NCBI GenBank assembly: GCA_003249025.1
Contig: QBMH01000003.1
Span: 1 to 64,000, forward strand
DNA: 64,000 nucleotides
Reading direction: 5' to 3'
From: Leptolyngbya sp.
GTDB taxonomy: Bacteria > Cyanobacteriota > Cyanobacteriia > Leptolyngbyales > Leptolyngbyaceae
Part shown: positions 26,420 through 36,892 of the stretch, one piece after another
How the letters are laid out: each line of letters begins with the position of its first letter
Position numbering within the stretch: the stretch's first letter is position 1
The notes under the pieces: model-generated
Database searches by the model: none
What the model was told of the DNA's origin: nothing
The model's input: the letters and a program-made list of their open reading frames with translations, nothing else
Position numbers and translations under genes: made by a program

Positions 26420-27841
26420 ATGGGTGATTTGACCGTAAAAAATCGTTTGAAAACTTTTGTGCCATCGCGATCGCTGCTGTGGATGCTGGTCATCAGTGCC
26501 GTAATTTTTTTTGCAAGCAGCACTCTGCGGCATGGATTATTTCATTCCAATGCCTGGGATTTGGGCATTTTTGATCAGCCGCTCTATCTGCTCAGTCGCG
26601 GATTGCCGCCCATTTCTTCCATCATTGGGGTACATATTTTGGGCGATCATGCCGCCTGGATCTTTTATCCCCTGGCAGGACTGTACTGGATTTATCCAGA
26701 TGTGCATTGGCTGTTTGCGGTGCAGGCGATCGCGCTGGCGCTTGGAGTTTTGCCGACTTACCATCTGGCGAAGCAATCAGGATTACCAGAAAAGCAGGCA
26801 TTAGCGATCGCGGTTGCCTATTTACTCTACCCGCTAATCTTTAACCTAAATTTATTTGATTTTCATCCTGAAGTGATTGCCTTGCCGTTGATGCTGACGG
26901 CAGTTTGGCTGGCACGCGCTGATCGCATCGTGGAATTTGTGATTTGCATCGTGGTTGTACTGGGCTGTCGAGATGCCCTCGCGCTGACGGTGGCGGCAAT
27001 GGGCGTATGGCTAGTCGTGTTTGAGAAAAAACGGGTCTGTGGCGCGATCGCCTTGGTTGCAGGACTGGTTTGGTTTTATCTAGCAACTCAGGTGATTTTG
27101 CCGCATTTTCAGCCTGCTGGCGTGTTGGGGCTATCACTATATGCTGAATTGGGCAACTCCATTCCCGAAATCGCCTTGAATTTGGTGCTAAAACCAGATG
27201 TGGTTTTACGGCGGGTGCTGACCTTTCCAAACCTCGGCTATCTAGTGATTCTGTTCATTCCTTTGGCATGGGGATTAACTCCACGCCATTTTGCGCCCAT
27301 GGTGGCGACAATTCCGCAGTTGGCAATGAATCTGCTATCTGAGAAGGAGGTACAAAAAAATCTGGTGCATCAATATTCTCTGCCAATTCTGCCGTTTATG
27401 CTGCTGGTGGTGATTGCTTCGTTGGCGGCAGGCAACGCTTGGATTCAGCGCCCTCAGCGCATTATATTATGGTCGCTGGTTGCGTTTACGGTGTTGGGTC
27501 AATGGCACTTATTCGGCACTCGCTACCTAAGTAAGCTGAGTACGTGGCAGGCAACCCGCAGCGCGATCGCCCATGTTACCACTCAAGATTCTGTTTTAGC
27601 GCCAGCCGCTCTGGTGCCGCATCTTAGCCATCGTTCTAGGATCAACGTTGTCAGGAATGCGGAAAGCGTGCAGCTAGAAAACTACCACTATTTGATATTA
27701 AATCAGCGCCATCCTGGAGGATTAAGCACCCCTAAAATTGTTTTGGAGTTAGTCAATCAAGCAAGGAAAAGCCCTTGCTTTCAGCTTAGTTTTCAGCAAG
27801 ATGATGTTTTTCTGTTCCAGAATACTTGTGGAATGAAATGA
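26420..27841 (+). CDS. DUF2079 family membrane protein, copy 2
   Basis: This 473-residue paralogue of the gene at 23160 has the same landmarks: SSTLRHGLFHSNAWDLGIFDQ near residue 40, FNLNLFDFHPEVIALPL, VVLGCRDALALTVAAMG and a C-terminal ILNQRHPGG. The overall hydrophobic pattern again suggests about ten membrane helices. It shares a four-base ATGA overlap with the PIG-V-like gene downstream, implying coupled translation and a shared process, probably membrane-linked sugar transfer. The N-terminal and mid regions are well conserved with copy 1, while the last 80 residues diverge more. Confidence 0.9.
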   Translation: MGDLTVKNRLKTFVPSRSLLWMLVISAVIFFASSTLRHGLFHSNAWDLGIFDQPLYLLSRGLPPISSIIGVHILGDHAAWIFYPLAGLYWIYPDVHWLFAVQAIALALGVLPTYHLAKQSGLPEKQALAIAVAYLLYPLIFNLNLFDFHPEVIALPLMLTAVWLARADRIVEFVICIVVVLGCRDALALTVAAMGVWLVVFEKKRVCGAIALVAGLVWFYLATQVILPHFQPAGVLGLSLYAELGNSIPEIALNLVLKPDVVLRRVLTFPNLGYLVILFIPLAWGLTPRHFAPMVATIPQLAMNLLSEKEVQKNLVHQYSLPILPFMLLVVIASLAAGNAWIQRPQRIILWSLVAFTVLGQWHLFGTRYLSKLSTWQATRSAIAHVTTQDSVLAPAALVPHLSHRSRINVVRNAESVQLENYHYLILNQRHPGGLSTPKIVLELVNQARKSPCFQLSFQQDDVFLFQNTCGMK

Positions 27842-28941
27842 TTGGGTCTCACTGGACTGCAAAGCGGACTTTTGTTTACCCAAGCTTGGCGATCGCGGTT
27901 TGGCTTCAACATGGGCTGCTCTGGTTATGGATTGCGCACACGCACGGCATATCCTGGTTAACGCTACTGAACTATTGGGATGCAGGGCGTTATAGCATCA
28001 TTGCAACCCAAGGCTATCAAGGATCAGACTGGGCTTTTTTTCCGCTCTATCCTCTGCTGGTTCGAGGATGGGCAGCAGTAACAGGATTATTGGCGGTGCC
28101 CCAAGTGGCAGGTACGCTGATATCGTCGTTGATCTTTTGGGGATGGCTGGCGATGGTGGTTTGGTTGCAAGCCTCACCCAAAAATTCTGAAGCAATCCAT
28201 GCAGGTCTACTCCCTAGTACTATTTGGGGCTGGCTGCTATTTCTCTACTCGCCAGGGTCGTTTATCTTTCACTCACACCATACCGAATCGCTGTTTCTGG
28301 TTCTGTCCTACCTTGCGTTTGCCGCCGCCGTTTTCTCCAAACCCAAAATGGCAACTATTTTGGCTGGGCTGGCTGGGTTAACGCGCACTCAAGGACTTTT
28401 TGTGATTGTGTCCATTGCGCTGATCATTGCGGGTCATAAGCGCGATCGCAAGGTTCAAGTCCGCCGTTTTACCTTCGTTTGCTTCGGCGGCATTGCAATC
28501 ATGCTGCTGTTTCCGCTGTATCAATATTGGCAAACGGGCAACCCTTGGCAGTCGGTGCAGATGCGGTCAAACTGGAGCCATGCCACATCTTGGTTTTCGG
28601 CGCTGCAAACGCTGTGGTTTGGCAACCCTTGGCAAAATACCAAGCTGGGTTCCATATTGCATCATGTAGTTTATGGGCTATTGATTGGCGGAACTGCGCT
28701 GCTGTGGCGGGTGTCTCGCCCAATGGCTCTCTATACAGCTTTATCGCTGGTCGTGATGCTGCAACAGGGTGAGCTTATTAATATATTTCGCTACGGCGCG
28801 GTGTTGTTTTCAGTGTGGTTTGTGTTGGGCGATCGCCTATCCCGCTGTCCGACTTGGCTCAAGATTGCCTGCCTCGCACTGATGGTTGCCCTGAATTACT
28901 CAGTCACCTGGAGCTATGCAATCAACCGATGGTCGTATTGA
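27838..28941 (+). CDS. PIG-V-like mannosyltransferase family membrane protein
   Basis: The protein of about 367 residues has roughly ten hydrophobic helices. Its first loop carries LLNYWDAGRYSIIATQGYQG, which resembles the acidic WDxxxY loop of PIG-V/GPI mannosyltransferase II relatives, followed by FFPLYPLLVRG. A second landmark is SPGSFIFHSHHTESLFLVLS. Such GT-C enzymes use polyprenyl-phosphate sugars. A TTG start at 27826 is possible, but the ATG at 27838 overlaps the DUF2079 stop (ATGA) and is preferred. Confidence 0.85.
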   Translation: MIGSHWTAKRTFVYPSLAIAVWLQHGLLWLWIAHTHGISWLTLLNYWDAGRYSIIATQGYQGSDWAFFPLYPLLVRGWAAVTGLLAVPQVAGTLISSLIFWGWLAMVVWLQASPKNSEAIHAGLLPSTIWGWLLFLYSPGSFIFHSHHTESLFLVLSYLAFAAAVFSKPKMATILAGLAGLTRTQGLFVIVSIALIIAGHKRDRKVQVRRFTFVCFGGIAIMLLFPLYQYWQTGNPWQSVQMRSNWSHATSWFSALQTLWFGNPWQNTKLGSILHHVVYGLLIGGTALLWRVSRPMALYTALSLVVMLQQGELINIFRYGAVLFSVWFVLGDRLSRCPTWLKIACLALMVALNYSVTWSYAINRWSY

Positions 28942-29346
28942 TGAGCAGACATTGGGGTAACGATGGCGAGTTTCAGACAATTAAAGTAATTGCTAAATCA
29001 CACGGCAGAAAATTAGAATTTTGCCTTTTTTAACTATCCGAAAGAGTGATTTAAGTGATTAAATGAATTTCCATTCAACGGTCTATTAAAATCTGCTTAG
29101 AATCTCCAGTTTTTTAAGCAAAAAACTGAAGTTTAGATCTTTGAAAACACTAGGAATTGATTGAATCCATGAGGATTGGCAAACTCCCACAGCTTGGGGG
29201 CGATCGCGCCACGAAAACTAGCCCATCGTGGTACAATTGATGGGTTGAAGGTCATCTTTTTAAGCACACAAATTCAGTACTATTTGTTTGTCTTTTTTAA
29301 GAAGTTCCTTTTGCTAAAACCTTGATCTTTCGGAGTCTTTCATACT
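28942..29346. other. Gene-free region upstream of gyrA
   Basis: No coding region is visible. A TACAAT hexamer (29232-29237) lies between CCCATC (29222-29227) and GATGGG (29239-29244), which form a short inverted repeat. This could be the gyrA promoter with an overlapping operator, but no -35 box is evident. Confidence 0.4.
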
Positions 29347-32028
29347 ATGACTTTTTCCCAGGAGCCGCCTCAAGATCGCATCGTCCCCACAGATCTACGA
29401 AACGAGATGCAGCGGTCTTACCTGGAATACGCCATGAGCGTGATTGTCGGGCGAGCGCTCCCCGATGCTAGAGATGGGTTGAAGCCAGTCCATCGGCGAA
29501 TTTTGTATGCGATGCATGAGTTGGGTTTAGCCCCCGATCGCCCCTTTAGAAAGTGCGCCCGTGTGGTGGGGGAAGTGTTAGGTAAATACCATCCCCACGG
29601 CGATACAGCGGTTTACGATGCCTTGGTGCGGATGGCGCAAGATTTCTCCATGCGATCGCCCCTGATTGACGGTCACGGCAACTTTGGCTCGATTGATAAT
29701 GATCCACCCGCCGCCATGCGGTATACCGAGTGTCGCCTGCGCCCCCTGACGCGGGATGCTCTGTTGCAGGATATTGAATCGGAAACGGTCGATTTTGGCG
29801 ATAACTTTGATGGCTCTCAGCAGGAACCGCTGGTCTTGCCCTCTCGCATTCCTCAACTGTTGCTGAACGGGTCTTCTGGAATTGCCGTCGGCATGGCAAC
29901 CAACATCCCGCCCCACAACTTGGGCGAACTGATTGATGGGCTAGTTGCCCTGATTCACAATCCCGACATCACGGTGCAGGAGTTGATGCACTACATTCCT
30001 GGACCAGACTTTCCCACGGGTGGGCAAATTTTGGGTTTAACTGGCATTCGTGAAGCCTACAATACGGGGCGCGGTTCTATTATCATGCGTGGGGTTGCCA
30101 GCATTGAAACGATTGAGCATCGCGGCAGACCCGATCGCGAAGCCATCATCATCACCGAGCTACCCTACCAAACTAACAAAGCCGCGCTGATTGAAAAAAT
30201 CGCGGAAATGGTAAACGAGCGCCGCTTAGAAGGCATTTCAGATATTCGAGACGAGAGCGATCGCGATGGGATGCGAATCGTGATTGAACTGCGGCGCGAT
30301 GCCTATCCCCGCGTTGTCGTCAATAATCTCTACAAGCAAACTCCCCTCCAGACAAACTTTGGGGCAAACATGCTGGCGCTGGTGGATGCCTACCCACAAC
30401 TGCTTAGCCTCAAACATTTTCTCTCTGTTTTCCTAGATTTCCGCATCGTCACAATCACCCGCCGCACTCAATACCAACTGCGAAAAGCGGAAGAGCGGGA
30501 TCATATCTTGCAAGGGTTACTGATTGCCCTGCTGAATCTAGATGCCATCATTATCTTGATTCGCGGTGCCGCCGATGCTCCTACTGCGCGGTTGGAATTG
30601 ATTGAACGATTTGGTCTGTCAGACGTTCAGGGGGATGCTATTTTGCAAATGCAACTGCGCCGCCTCACTGCCCTAGAAGCCGATAAGATTCAGCATGAAC
30701 ATGATGATCTGCAAACTCAAATTGCGGACTTGCGGGATATTTTGGCACGTCGAGAACGGATTCTAACGATTATTGAAACAGAACTTGCTGCAATCAAAGC
30801 TGCTCATGCTACTCCTCGCCGCACGGTGATCGAGCAGTCGGAAGATGAGATCATGGATGCGGATCTGATTGCCAATGAACGAGCGGTGATTTTGCTGACC
30901 GAGCAAGGCTACATCAAACGGATGCCCGTCAGCACGTTTGAATCCCAAAATCGGGCAACGCGGGGCAAGTCGGGCACCCGGATGAAAGATGATGATGGGG
31001 TGGAACAGTTCCTTGCCTGTCGCGATCACGATAGCATTCTGTTCTTTAGCGATCGCGGCGTGGTTTACTGCCTGCGAGCCTATCAGATTCCAGTTAGTTC
31101 TCGGACTGCCCGTGGGACTGCCATTGTGCAGCTATTGCCCATTCCTCACAACGAAAAAATTACCTCCATCGTTCCCGTTAGCGAGTTCAGCGAAGATGAG
31201 TATTTGGTGATGCTGACGAATAAGGGCTACATCAAAAAAACGGCGCTTTCGGCGTTTAAGAATATTCGTGCCAATGGCTTGATTGCGATTTCGCTGGAAG
31301 AAGCCGATCTGCTGCGCTGGGTGCGTCGTGCCCGTGCCGAAGACACGATCTTAATTGGTTCTCAGTTTGGTAAGTCGATTCACTTTCGGGCAAGCCACGA
31401 TCAACTGCGTCCTCTCGGTCGCGCCACGCGGGGTGTGAGGGCAATGGCACTCCGTAAAGGCGATAGTTTGGTGGGACTAGATATTTTGCCCAGCGAGATT
31501 GTGGAAACTCTCGCGGCTGATCTGGAGTCCGATAGCAGCGGCGAGGATGAGGTGACCAGCGATGACGCGACGGAAACCTTGGAAGCTTTAGAAACAGCGC
31601 CTTCCGGTCCTTGGATTTTGACGGTGACTGCCTACGGCTATGGTAAGCGGGTGCCTGTGACCCAGTTCCGCTTACAAAATCGGGCAGGCATGGGTATTGT
31701 GGCGACGAAGTTCCGCAAACCCGGCGATCATATGGCATCGCTGCGAATCGTCCATGAGGGCGAAGAGTTGATGCTGATCACCAATCGCGGCATTATCATT
31801 CGCCAAGCAATCAATGCCATCTCTTGTCAATCTCGCGCTGCCTCTGGGGTACGCTTGCAGCGATTGGATGAAGACGATGAGATTGTGGCGGTGGCGCTGG
31901 TGCCTGCTTCGGATGCAGAAGAAGATGCCCTGCTGGATGGGGAAACGGAAAGCGGGGAAGCGGCGATCGCAGCCTCTCCAGTTTTAGAAGCAATCACAGC
32001 AGAAGCCAGCGCACCAGTCGAAGAATAG
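29347..32028 (+). CDS. gyrA: DNA gyrase subunit A
   Basis: An 893-residue type IIA topoisomerase subunit that breaks and rejoins DNA during negative supercoiling. The N-terminal breakage domain has [40 protein letters not shown] and the active-site Tyr126 in PPAAMRYTE. The C-terminal beta-pinwheel begins near residue 500; its GyrA box is seen as [13 protein letters not shown], with a related repeat [10 protein letters not shown]. An acidic insertion of about 30 residues (about 725-750) lies between blades, and an Ala/Glu-rich tail ends the protein. A terminator hairpin follows closely. Confidence 0.95.
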   Translation: MTFSQEPPQDRIVPTDLRNEMQRSYLEYAMSVIVGRALPDARDGLKPVHRRILYAMHELGLAPDRPFRKCARVVGEVLGKYHPHGDTAVYDALVRMAQDFSMRSPLIDGHGNFGSIDNDPPAAMRYTECRLRPLTRDALLQDIESETVDFGDNFDGSQQEPLVLPSRIPQLLLNGSSGIAVGMATNIPPHNLGELIDGLVALIHNPDITVQELMHYIPGPDFPTGGQILGLTGIREAYNTGRGSIIMRGVASIETIEHRGRPDREAIIITELPYQTNKAALIEKIAEMVNERRLEGISDIRDESDRDGMRIVIELRRDAYPRVVVNNLYKQTPLQTNFGANMLALVDAYPQLLSLKHFLSVFLDFRIVTITRRTQYQLRKAEERDHILQGLLIALLNLDAIIILIRGAADAPTARLELIERFGLSDVQGDAILQMQLRRLTALEADKIQHEHDDLQTQIADLRDILARRERILTIIETELAAIKAAHATPRRTVIEQSEDEIMDADLIANERAVILLTEQGYIKRMPVSTFESQNRATRGKSGTRMKDDDGVEQFLACRDHDSILFFSDRGVVYCLRAYQIPVSSRTARGTAIVQLLPIPHNEKITSIVPVSEFSEDEYLVMLTNKGYIKKTALSAFKNIRANGLIAISLEEADLLRWVRRARAEDTILIGSQFGKSIHFRASHDQLRPLGRATRGVRAMALRKGDSLVGLDILPSEIVETLAADLESDSSGEDEVTSDDATETLEALETAPSGPWILTVTAYGYGKRVPVTQFRLQNRAGMGIVATKFRKPGDHMASLRIVHEGEELMLITNRGIIIRQAINAISCQSRAASGVRLQRLDEDDEIVAVALVPASDAEEDALLDGETESGEAAIAASPVLEAITAEASAPVEE

Positions 32029-32041
32029 GTTACATTCCCAG

Positions 32042-32088
32042 GCTGAGCTTGCGTCCTTTGAATGCTGATGCAAGCTCAGCTTTGTTTG
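32042..32088 (+). terminator. Terminator of gyrA
   Basis: GCTGAGCTTGC (32042-32052) pairs perfectly with GCAAGCTCAGC (32070-32080) and is followed by TTTGTTTG. It lies 14 bases after the gyrA stop codon. Confidence 0.85.
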
Positions 32089-32231
32089 CATTCCGTTCCT
32101 TAAACGATTTTCAAACCAGCAGATTTCTCTAGCCAGAATTAACTTATTTCTTTCATACATTTGTTATGTAATCTTTCTGGTGTAATCTAATGGCGCAGAT
32201 GGTTTCAGGCGATCGCTAAGGGAATATTGTC

Positions 32232-35200
32232 ATGGCGGCAACCACTTCATATCAATTTTGGGACTTGCTAGGCGGCGTATTTAGCCTTAGCCTAGAAGCC
32301 TTTCAAGAGATTGCCGCCCTAAATAGAGGGATATTGCCATCGGTGCTGGTGGTGCTATTCGCCGGTTTATCCTTGGGGATTGGGCAAAGCATTGTGCTTT
32401 TCATCAACCGGGTTAAACCGATTCGCTTTGTCTTTAGTCTGTTGCTCAACGCCGTTCTGTTTACATTCGGCTTTTTCTTTCTGGCATTTAGCACTTGGTT
32501 GATTTGTTTGTTGCCTTGGTCGGTGCATGTTTCCTTCAAAACTCTGATCAAAGTATTTGGGTTCAGCTATGCGCCCCAGTTATTTAGCTTTTTAGGCGCT
32601 TTGCCCTACGCGGGACTTCCCATTCTAAATATCTTGTCGGTTTGGCGGTTGCTAGCAGCAGTGGTGGGCTTTGAAGCTGCCGCTGGAGTGGATGGCGCAA
32701 CGGCATTTGGCTACGTTGCCTTTGGCTGGGTGGCACTGCAAGTTTTGGAAGGTAGCATTGGGCAACCGATCGCGAGATTGGGGCAAACCCTTGCCGATCG
32801 CGTGGCTGGCGTGGAACTCGCAGATAATCGCTCTGATCTGCGGGATCGGGTGCAGGCGGGACGAGTGGCGGCTCCCATCGTGGCTGCCACTCAAACTACC
32901 GCACCAGAAATGAATCAGTTGATTCAAGCTTCGGATCGCTCCGATCCAGCCGCCGCCCAAGCCGTTGCTCAAGCCGTTGTCAATAATGCAGGCAGCACAC
33001 TGGCTGCCACCATCACTCAACGGGCGGATATCTCTGATCCACTGATGCAACTTCAGCAAAAAAACAGTGGCATTCCCCAGCAGATCAAGCTACTGGCGGG
33101 TTTGCTGGCGATGATTGTCGTATTTGTGGCGATCGCCCTGCTGCTGCGCCCGATTCGAGACAATTTATTTGGCTGGCACAACAATTTACCCAAGCTATTC
33201 AAATTTGTCTTTGATTTAATTTGGATTGGAGTCGTGGCGATCGTCTTTGCGGCAATTCTGGCTCCTCTAGAAACCTTGGGCTGGTGGGCTGGCTGGTATG
33301 GCGACGACCTAGACACTAGCCAAACTGTGATTGTAGATGATGCGATCGCATTATCTACAGTTTCAAGTAACCCCATATCCCGTTACATCGTTTATCTAGA
33401 TGGCGTTGGGCAATCGGGCGACAAATATACCCCCGACATCGTGGATTTTCTGAATGCATTCACGCCAGCACTGCCCAAAGATATGGAACTGGTGCAGGGA
33501 TTGATGATGTATTCCGTTTTGAATCAACCCTTGGATCAAGATCGCCCCCTGGCATTTGTTTGGAAACTGGCAGACAAGATGCGATGGAGCAACCCGGCAG
33601 CAATTTTGGGGCTAATGCTAAACCTGCGAAATGTATTCATTGTGGCGGTTTTAGCCGATAAGCGCTATGGTCCAATCTACAATCAGGGCATTGCTCAGGT
33701 GCTTTACGATGGCTTAACCAAACGCGGCTATCAACCCGGAAGCGGCATCCCGATTACGCTGATTGGCTATAGCGGCGGCGGTCAAATGTCCATTGCATCT
33801 GCGCCTTACCTGAAACGAGCAACAGGCGCGCCGATCGAGGTGATTTCCCTAGGCGGCGTGATGAGCGCCAACAATAATTTACTCAAGCTGGAGCATCTCT
33901 ACCATGTGGCTGGAGACAAAGACTTTGTTGAGCGGATTGGTCCAGCCATCTTCCCCGGTCGCCGCAAGTGGTTTCCCCTGTCCTACTGGAACCGGGCGAT
34001 GCGACGGGGTAAAATCACGCGACTGTCGATGACAGGGATAGGGCACCAGGTTCCCGGTGGCTACATGGACCCGCAAGCGACATTGCCCGATGGACGCACC
34101 TACCTGCAAGCGACTATTGAACTGATTCTGCAAATCCTGCGGGGTGAGCTGCTGCTGGCGGATCAAACTATTCCCCGGAAAGCCAGCAATTATTCGCTAT
34201 ATCAGCAGATCGCTTTTCTCCATTCTGACTACTATCCACTGGATCAAACGGTCGATCCGACGCTGTATCAACCGATTAATGCCTGGATGGGGCGACTGAT
34301 CTTGCCTCAACCAGAGGAACGCGCCCAAGTGAAAGGGGTGCTGTTTGAGGTGCATCACGCGCCAGTCGAGTATCAGCAGTGGGTTGGGCAGGTGGTGAAT
34401 CTACGCTGGGCAAATCGCCCAATTCTCAAAAAGCTGGTGATAGCGGTGACAAAGGATGTTCACTTTAGCGCCGATGCCGAATATAGCAGTAAGTATGGCG
34501 GATCGGTGAATCCCGATCGCTTGAACCATTGGCGACAAGTGGGTCCGCTGGAATCTTTAGCAGGCTGTCATCCTGTTGATGACATGATTGTGATGCTGAA
34601 TTATCCAGTTGACGTTGAGCAAGTGGAAAGTAAAAAGATTGGTGAAGATCAATCGCTTAACCTTTATATCCGCAGTCTGCCCGTAGAAATCACCGGGCGC
34701 TACTATGCCGTGGTTCAATTTTTGGCACCTGTGGCGACAGAACAGTATCGAGTAGCGCATTTCAATCGCGATTCTCAGCAGTTTGATGGCGCTCAGGAAG
34801 TGGTTTCGGTGCCCCAAGTGTTAATGGCACCCGAATATGGCAGCTATCCCTCAACAACCCGCAACCTTGAGCGATCGCCCTTAAATGAAATGGGGTGGTA
34901 CATTTACGGCGCGAAGAATGCAGCGGGTGTGTTTGTGGTGCAATCCTTGGCTCCTCGGTCATTGTTTCGGTTGCAGCCGGAGGAGGTTGCTTTTGGGTCG
35001 AAAGTGGGCTACCGCTATATTCGCAAACGCTCTTGGGCAGAGGCTACAGCGCAAAAAGGTAAGATTTCGTCGGTGTTGTGTGCGCCAAAATCGAATGGAT
35101 CATCGGGTGCGATTCAAGCGGCGATCAACGATTGGCAGGAAGGCGGTAGCGAAGCGTTTCCGGAAGGAACTCGCGCACTGCTGATCCATACCTATGGCGG

Positions 35201-36002
35201 GATTGGCGGTATTCAAAAAGAACCCGCTGCCGCTACCCCAATTTTCTTTGGGCACTTTGCCTATGGCATGGCTGAAGTGGTGCGAGAACCGCTGACGGGT
35301 GAACTGCGCTTTGAGATCGTCTATCACCAGGTCTATTGCCAAAATACCGATGGTCTCACGGCTGGAACAATCCATTGGTCGCGCTATATGGGCGATCGCC
35401 AACTGGGTTGGGCAGGCACCCGCCCCACCTGCGACCTTCTGGTTAAGCTGGATGCGTTTACCAAAGACTACGACGTGAATGGTGAGAAAAATAGCCCCTT
35501 GAATTTGATGATGCGTCAGTTGCAAGTGATGACTTCTCGCTATCGGATTGGTGATGGCACGGGCGCTACATTTGTCGGTCTTGCCAATAACTGCGCCCAA
35601 GACTCAAACCAGGCATTATTTGCCAGCATTCAACAAACGACCAACGCTCTGCAAGCTAACCCAGAACTGCTGCGATCGCTAATGGCAGACCCAGAACAAG
35701 CACAACGGTTTCAAGTGCTGCAAAAGTTGGGTCAAGAACTTCAGTCTAAGCTTCAGCCCCTAGGCGGTCCCCGCTCTGATTGGGCAAAGAACGAGTTTAA
35801 CTTGGGTAGTACGATGGAAGATAACCCACTACAAAATCTACGAATTGGGCTGGGAAGCTGGCGCACCGTGCTTCCACGGCTTGCCAGCGATACTGTTGTT
35901 CGTGTTTTCTTAAAGCATGGTGCCACCGTTTGGGTGCTTCGGACTAGCCAGATTGGCGGCTATGATCCAAATATCGCCCCGATCGCACCCATGACGCTTT
36001 AA
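32232..36002 (+). CDS. Large membrane protein with alpha/beta-hydrolase core
   Basis: This 1,256-residue protein belongs to no family I can name with confidence. Residues 1-170 carry four or so hydrophobic helices resembling a Yip1-type domain. A soluble stretch follows, then two more helices near 280-340. An alpha/beta-hydrolase region spans about 385-640 with nucleophile elbow LIGYSGGGQ (Ser514), an acidic candidate in AGDKDF (Asp562 or Asp564) and His605 in GIGHQVPGG, so a lipase/esterase triad looks complete. Residues about 640-1256 form a long uncharacterised region with mixed strands and few hydrophobic segments. It faces the cmpD gene convergently with only 19 bases between them. Codon use matches its neighbours. 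Confidence 0.75.
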   Translation: MAATTSYQFWDLLGGVFSLSLEAFQEIAALNRGILPSVLVVLFAGLSLGIGQSIVLFINRVKPIRFVFSLLLNAVLFTFGFFFLAFSTWLICLLPWSVHVSFKTLIKVFGFSYAPQLFSFLGALPYAGLPILNILSVWRLLAAVVGFEAAAGVDGATAFGYVAFGWVALQVLEGSIGQPIARLGQTLADRVAGVELADNRSDLRDRVQAGRVAAPIVAATQTTAPEMNQLIQASDRSDPAAAQAVAQAVVNNAGSTLAATITQRADISDPLMQLQQKNSGIPQQIKLLAGLLAMIVVFVAIALLLRPIRDNLFGWHNNLPKLFKFVFDLIWIGVVAIVFAAILAPLETLGWWAGWYGDDLDTSQTVIVDDAIALSTVSSNPISRYIVYLDGVGQSGDKYTPDIVDFLNAFTPALPKDMELVQGLMMYSVLNQPLDQDRPLAFVWKLADKMRWSNPAAILGLMLNLRNVFIVAVLADKRYGPIYNQGIAQVLYDGLTKRGYQPGSGIPITLIGYSGGGQMSIASAPYLKRATGAPIEVISLGGVMSANNNLLKLEHLYHVAGDKDFVERIGPAIFPGRRKWFPLSYWNRAMRRGKITRLSMTGIGHQVPGGYMDPQATLPDGRTYLQATIELILQILRGELLLADQTIPRKASNYSLYQQIAFLHSDYYPLDQTVDPTLYQPINAWMGRLILPQPEERAQVKGVLFEVHHAPVEYQQWVGQVVNLRWANRPILKKLVIAVTKDVHFSADAEYSSKYGGSVNPDRLNHWRQVGPLESLAGCHPVDDMIVMLNYPVDVEQVESKKIGEDQSLNLYIRSLPVEITGRYYAVVQFLAPVATEQYRVAHFNRDSQQFDGAQEVVSVPQVLMAPEYGSYPSTTRNLERSPLNEMGWYIYGAKNAAGVFVVQSLAPRSLFRLQPEEVAFGSKVGYRYIRKRSWAEATAQKGKISSVLCAPKSNGSSGAIQAAINDWQEGGSEAFPEGTRALLIHTYGGIGGIQKEPAAATPIFFGHFAYGMAEVVREPLTGELRFEIVYHQVYCQNTDGLTAGTIHWSRYMGDRQLGWAGTRPTCDLLVKLDAFTKDYDVNGEKNSPLNLMMRQLQVMTSRYRIGDGTGATFVGLANNCAQDSNQALFASIQQTTNALQANPELLRSLMADPEQAQRFQVLQKLGQELQSKLQPLGGPRSDWAKNEFNLGSTMEDNPLQNLRIGLGSWRTVLPRLASDTVVRVFLKHGATVWVLRTSQIGGYDPNIAPIAPMTL

Positions 36003-36021
36003 CCCGACTCGCCTTTAACAA

Positions 36022-36870
36022 TCAACCATCATCATCGTGGGCAAAGCGGTTGTAGAGGTAGTCCAAAATATAGTTTCGCAGTTTATAGAATTCAGGATCT
36101 TCCATAATCCGATCTCGATCGCGCGGTCGGGGAAACGGAATCTCTAGAATCTCTCCAATCTTTGCTGCGGGACCATTCGTCATCATCACGAGGCGATCGG
36201 AGAGAAACAGCGCCTCATCGATGTCGTGTGTAATCATCAATACGGTGCATCGATGATCATTCCAAATCTTCAGCAACTCAATCTGCAATTCCTCTTTGGT
36301 AATCGCATCGAGGGCACCAAACGGTTCATCGAGAATCAACACTTCAGGACGAATCGATAGGGCACGGGCGATCGACACTCGTTGGCGCATTCCACCCGAC
36401 AGTTGACCCGGTTGCTTCTGGGCGGCTTCGGTCAGTCCGACCATTGCTAGATGTTCCTGAACAATCTGCTTTTTCTCAGCCTCAGATTTTTTTGAGTAGA
36501 CAGAATCCACAGCAAGATAAACATTTTCGTAGGCAGTCAGCCAAGGCAACAGGGCATAGCCTTGAAACACCATCATGCGATCGGGACCCGGTTCACTAAT
36601 TCGTTTACCCTGTAATGTCACCAGCCCATCGGTGGGTTGCGAGAACCCTGCCACCATGTTCAACAAGGTGGATTTGCCACAGCCCGAATGACCAATCACA
36701 CAGACAAATTCGCCTTCTTGAACTTGTAAATTGACTCCCTCCAGTACCACATAGTCGCCCTTGGGAGTGGGATAGACCTTTGAAACATTATCAATGACGA
36801 GAAACGGGTCTTGACTAGACGAAGAATTTTCTATTGATTGGGCGGTTAGAGTTTGCATTGTTCGTTGCAT
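36022..36870 (-). CDS. cmpD: ABC transporter ATP-binding protein (CmpD/NrtD)
   Basis: A 282-residue ATPase of the nitrate/bicarbonate transporter family. It has Walker A GHSGCGKSTLLN, signature LSGGMRQRVSIARAL, Walker B VLILDEPFGALD and a switch His in MITHDIDEA. It would pair with the ATPase half of the CmpC protein to energise the CmpB permease. It lies 22 bases downstream of cmpC on the same strand and ends the operon. The cmp versus nrt assignment rests on CmpA (see 40012-41358). Confidence 0.85.
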   Translation of the reverse strand: MQRTMQTLTAQSIENSSSSQDPFLVIDNVSKVYPTPKGDYVVLEGVNLQVQEGEFVCVIGHSGCGKSTLLNMVAGFSQPTDGLVTLQGKRISEPGPDRMMVFQGYALLPWLTAYENVYLAVDSVYSKKSEAEKKQIVQEHLAMVGLTEAAQKQPGQLSGGMRQRVSIARALSIRPEVLILDEPFGALDAITKEELQIELLKIWNDHRCTVLMITHDIDEALFLSDRLVMMTNGPAAKIGEILEIPFPRPRDRDRIMEDPEFYKLRNYILDYLYNRFAHDDDG

Positions 36871-36892
36871 CGTGAGAAAGGATGAATGATCG

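Noticed and set aside
31256-31738. 160-codon minus-strand frame inside gyrA
   Set aside because: It is a Ser/Arg/Pro-rich shadow of the gyrA reading frame, not a gene.
35140-35180. GGTAGCGAAGCGTTTCCGGAAGGA stretch resembling the 9.8 kb repeat (partial match only)
   Set aside because: The match is loose, it lies in frame within the large protein as GGSEAFPEG, and an insertion cannot be argued without orthologues.
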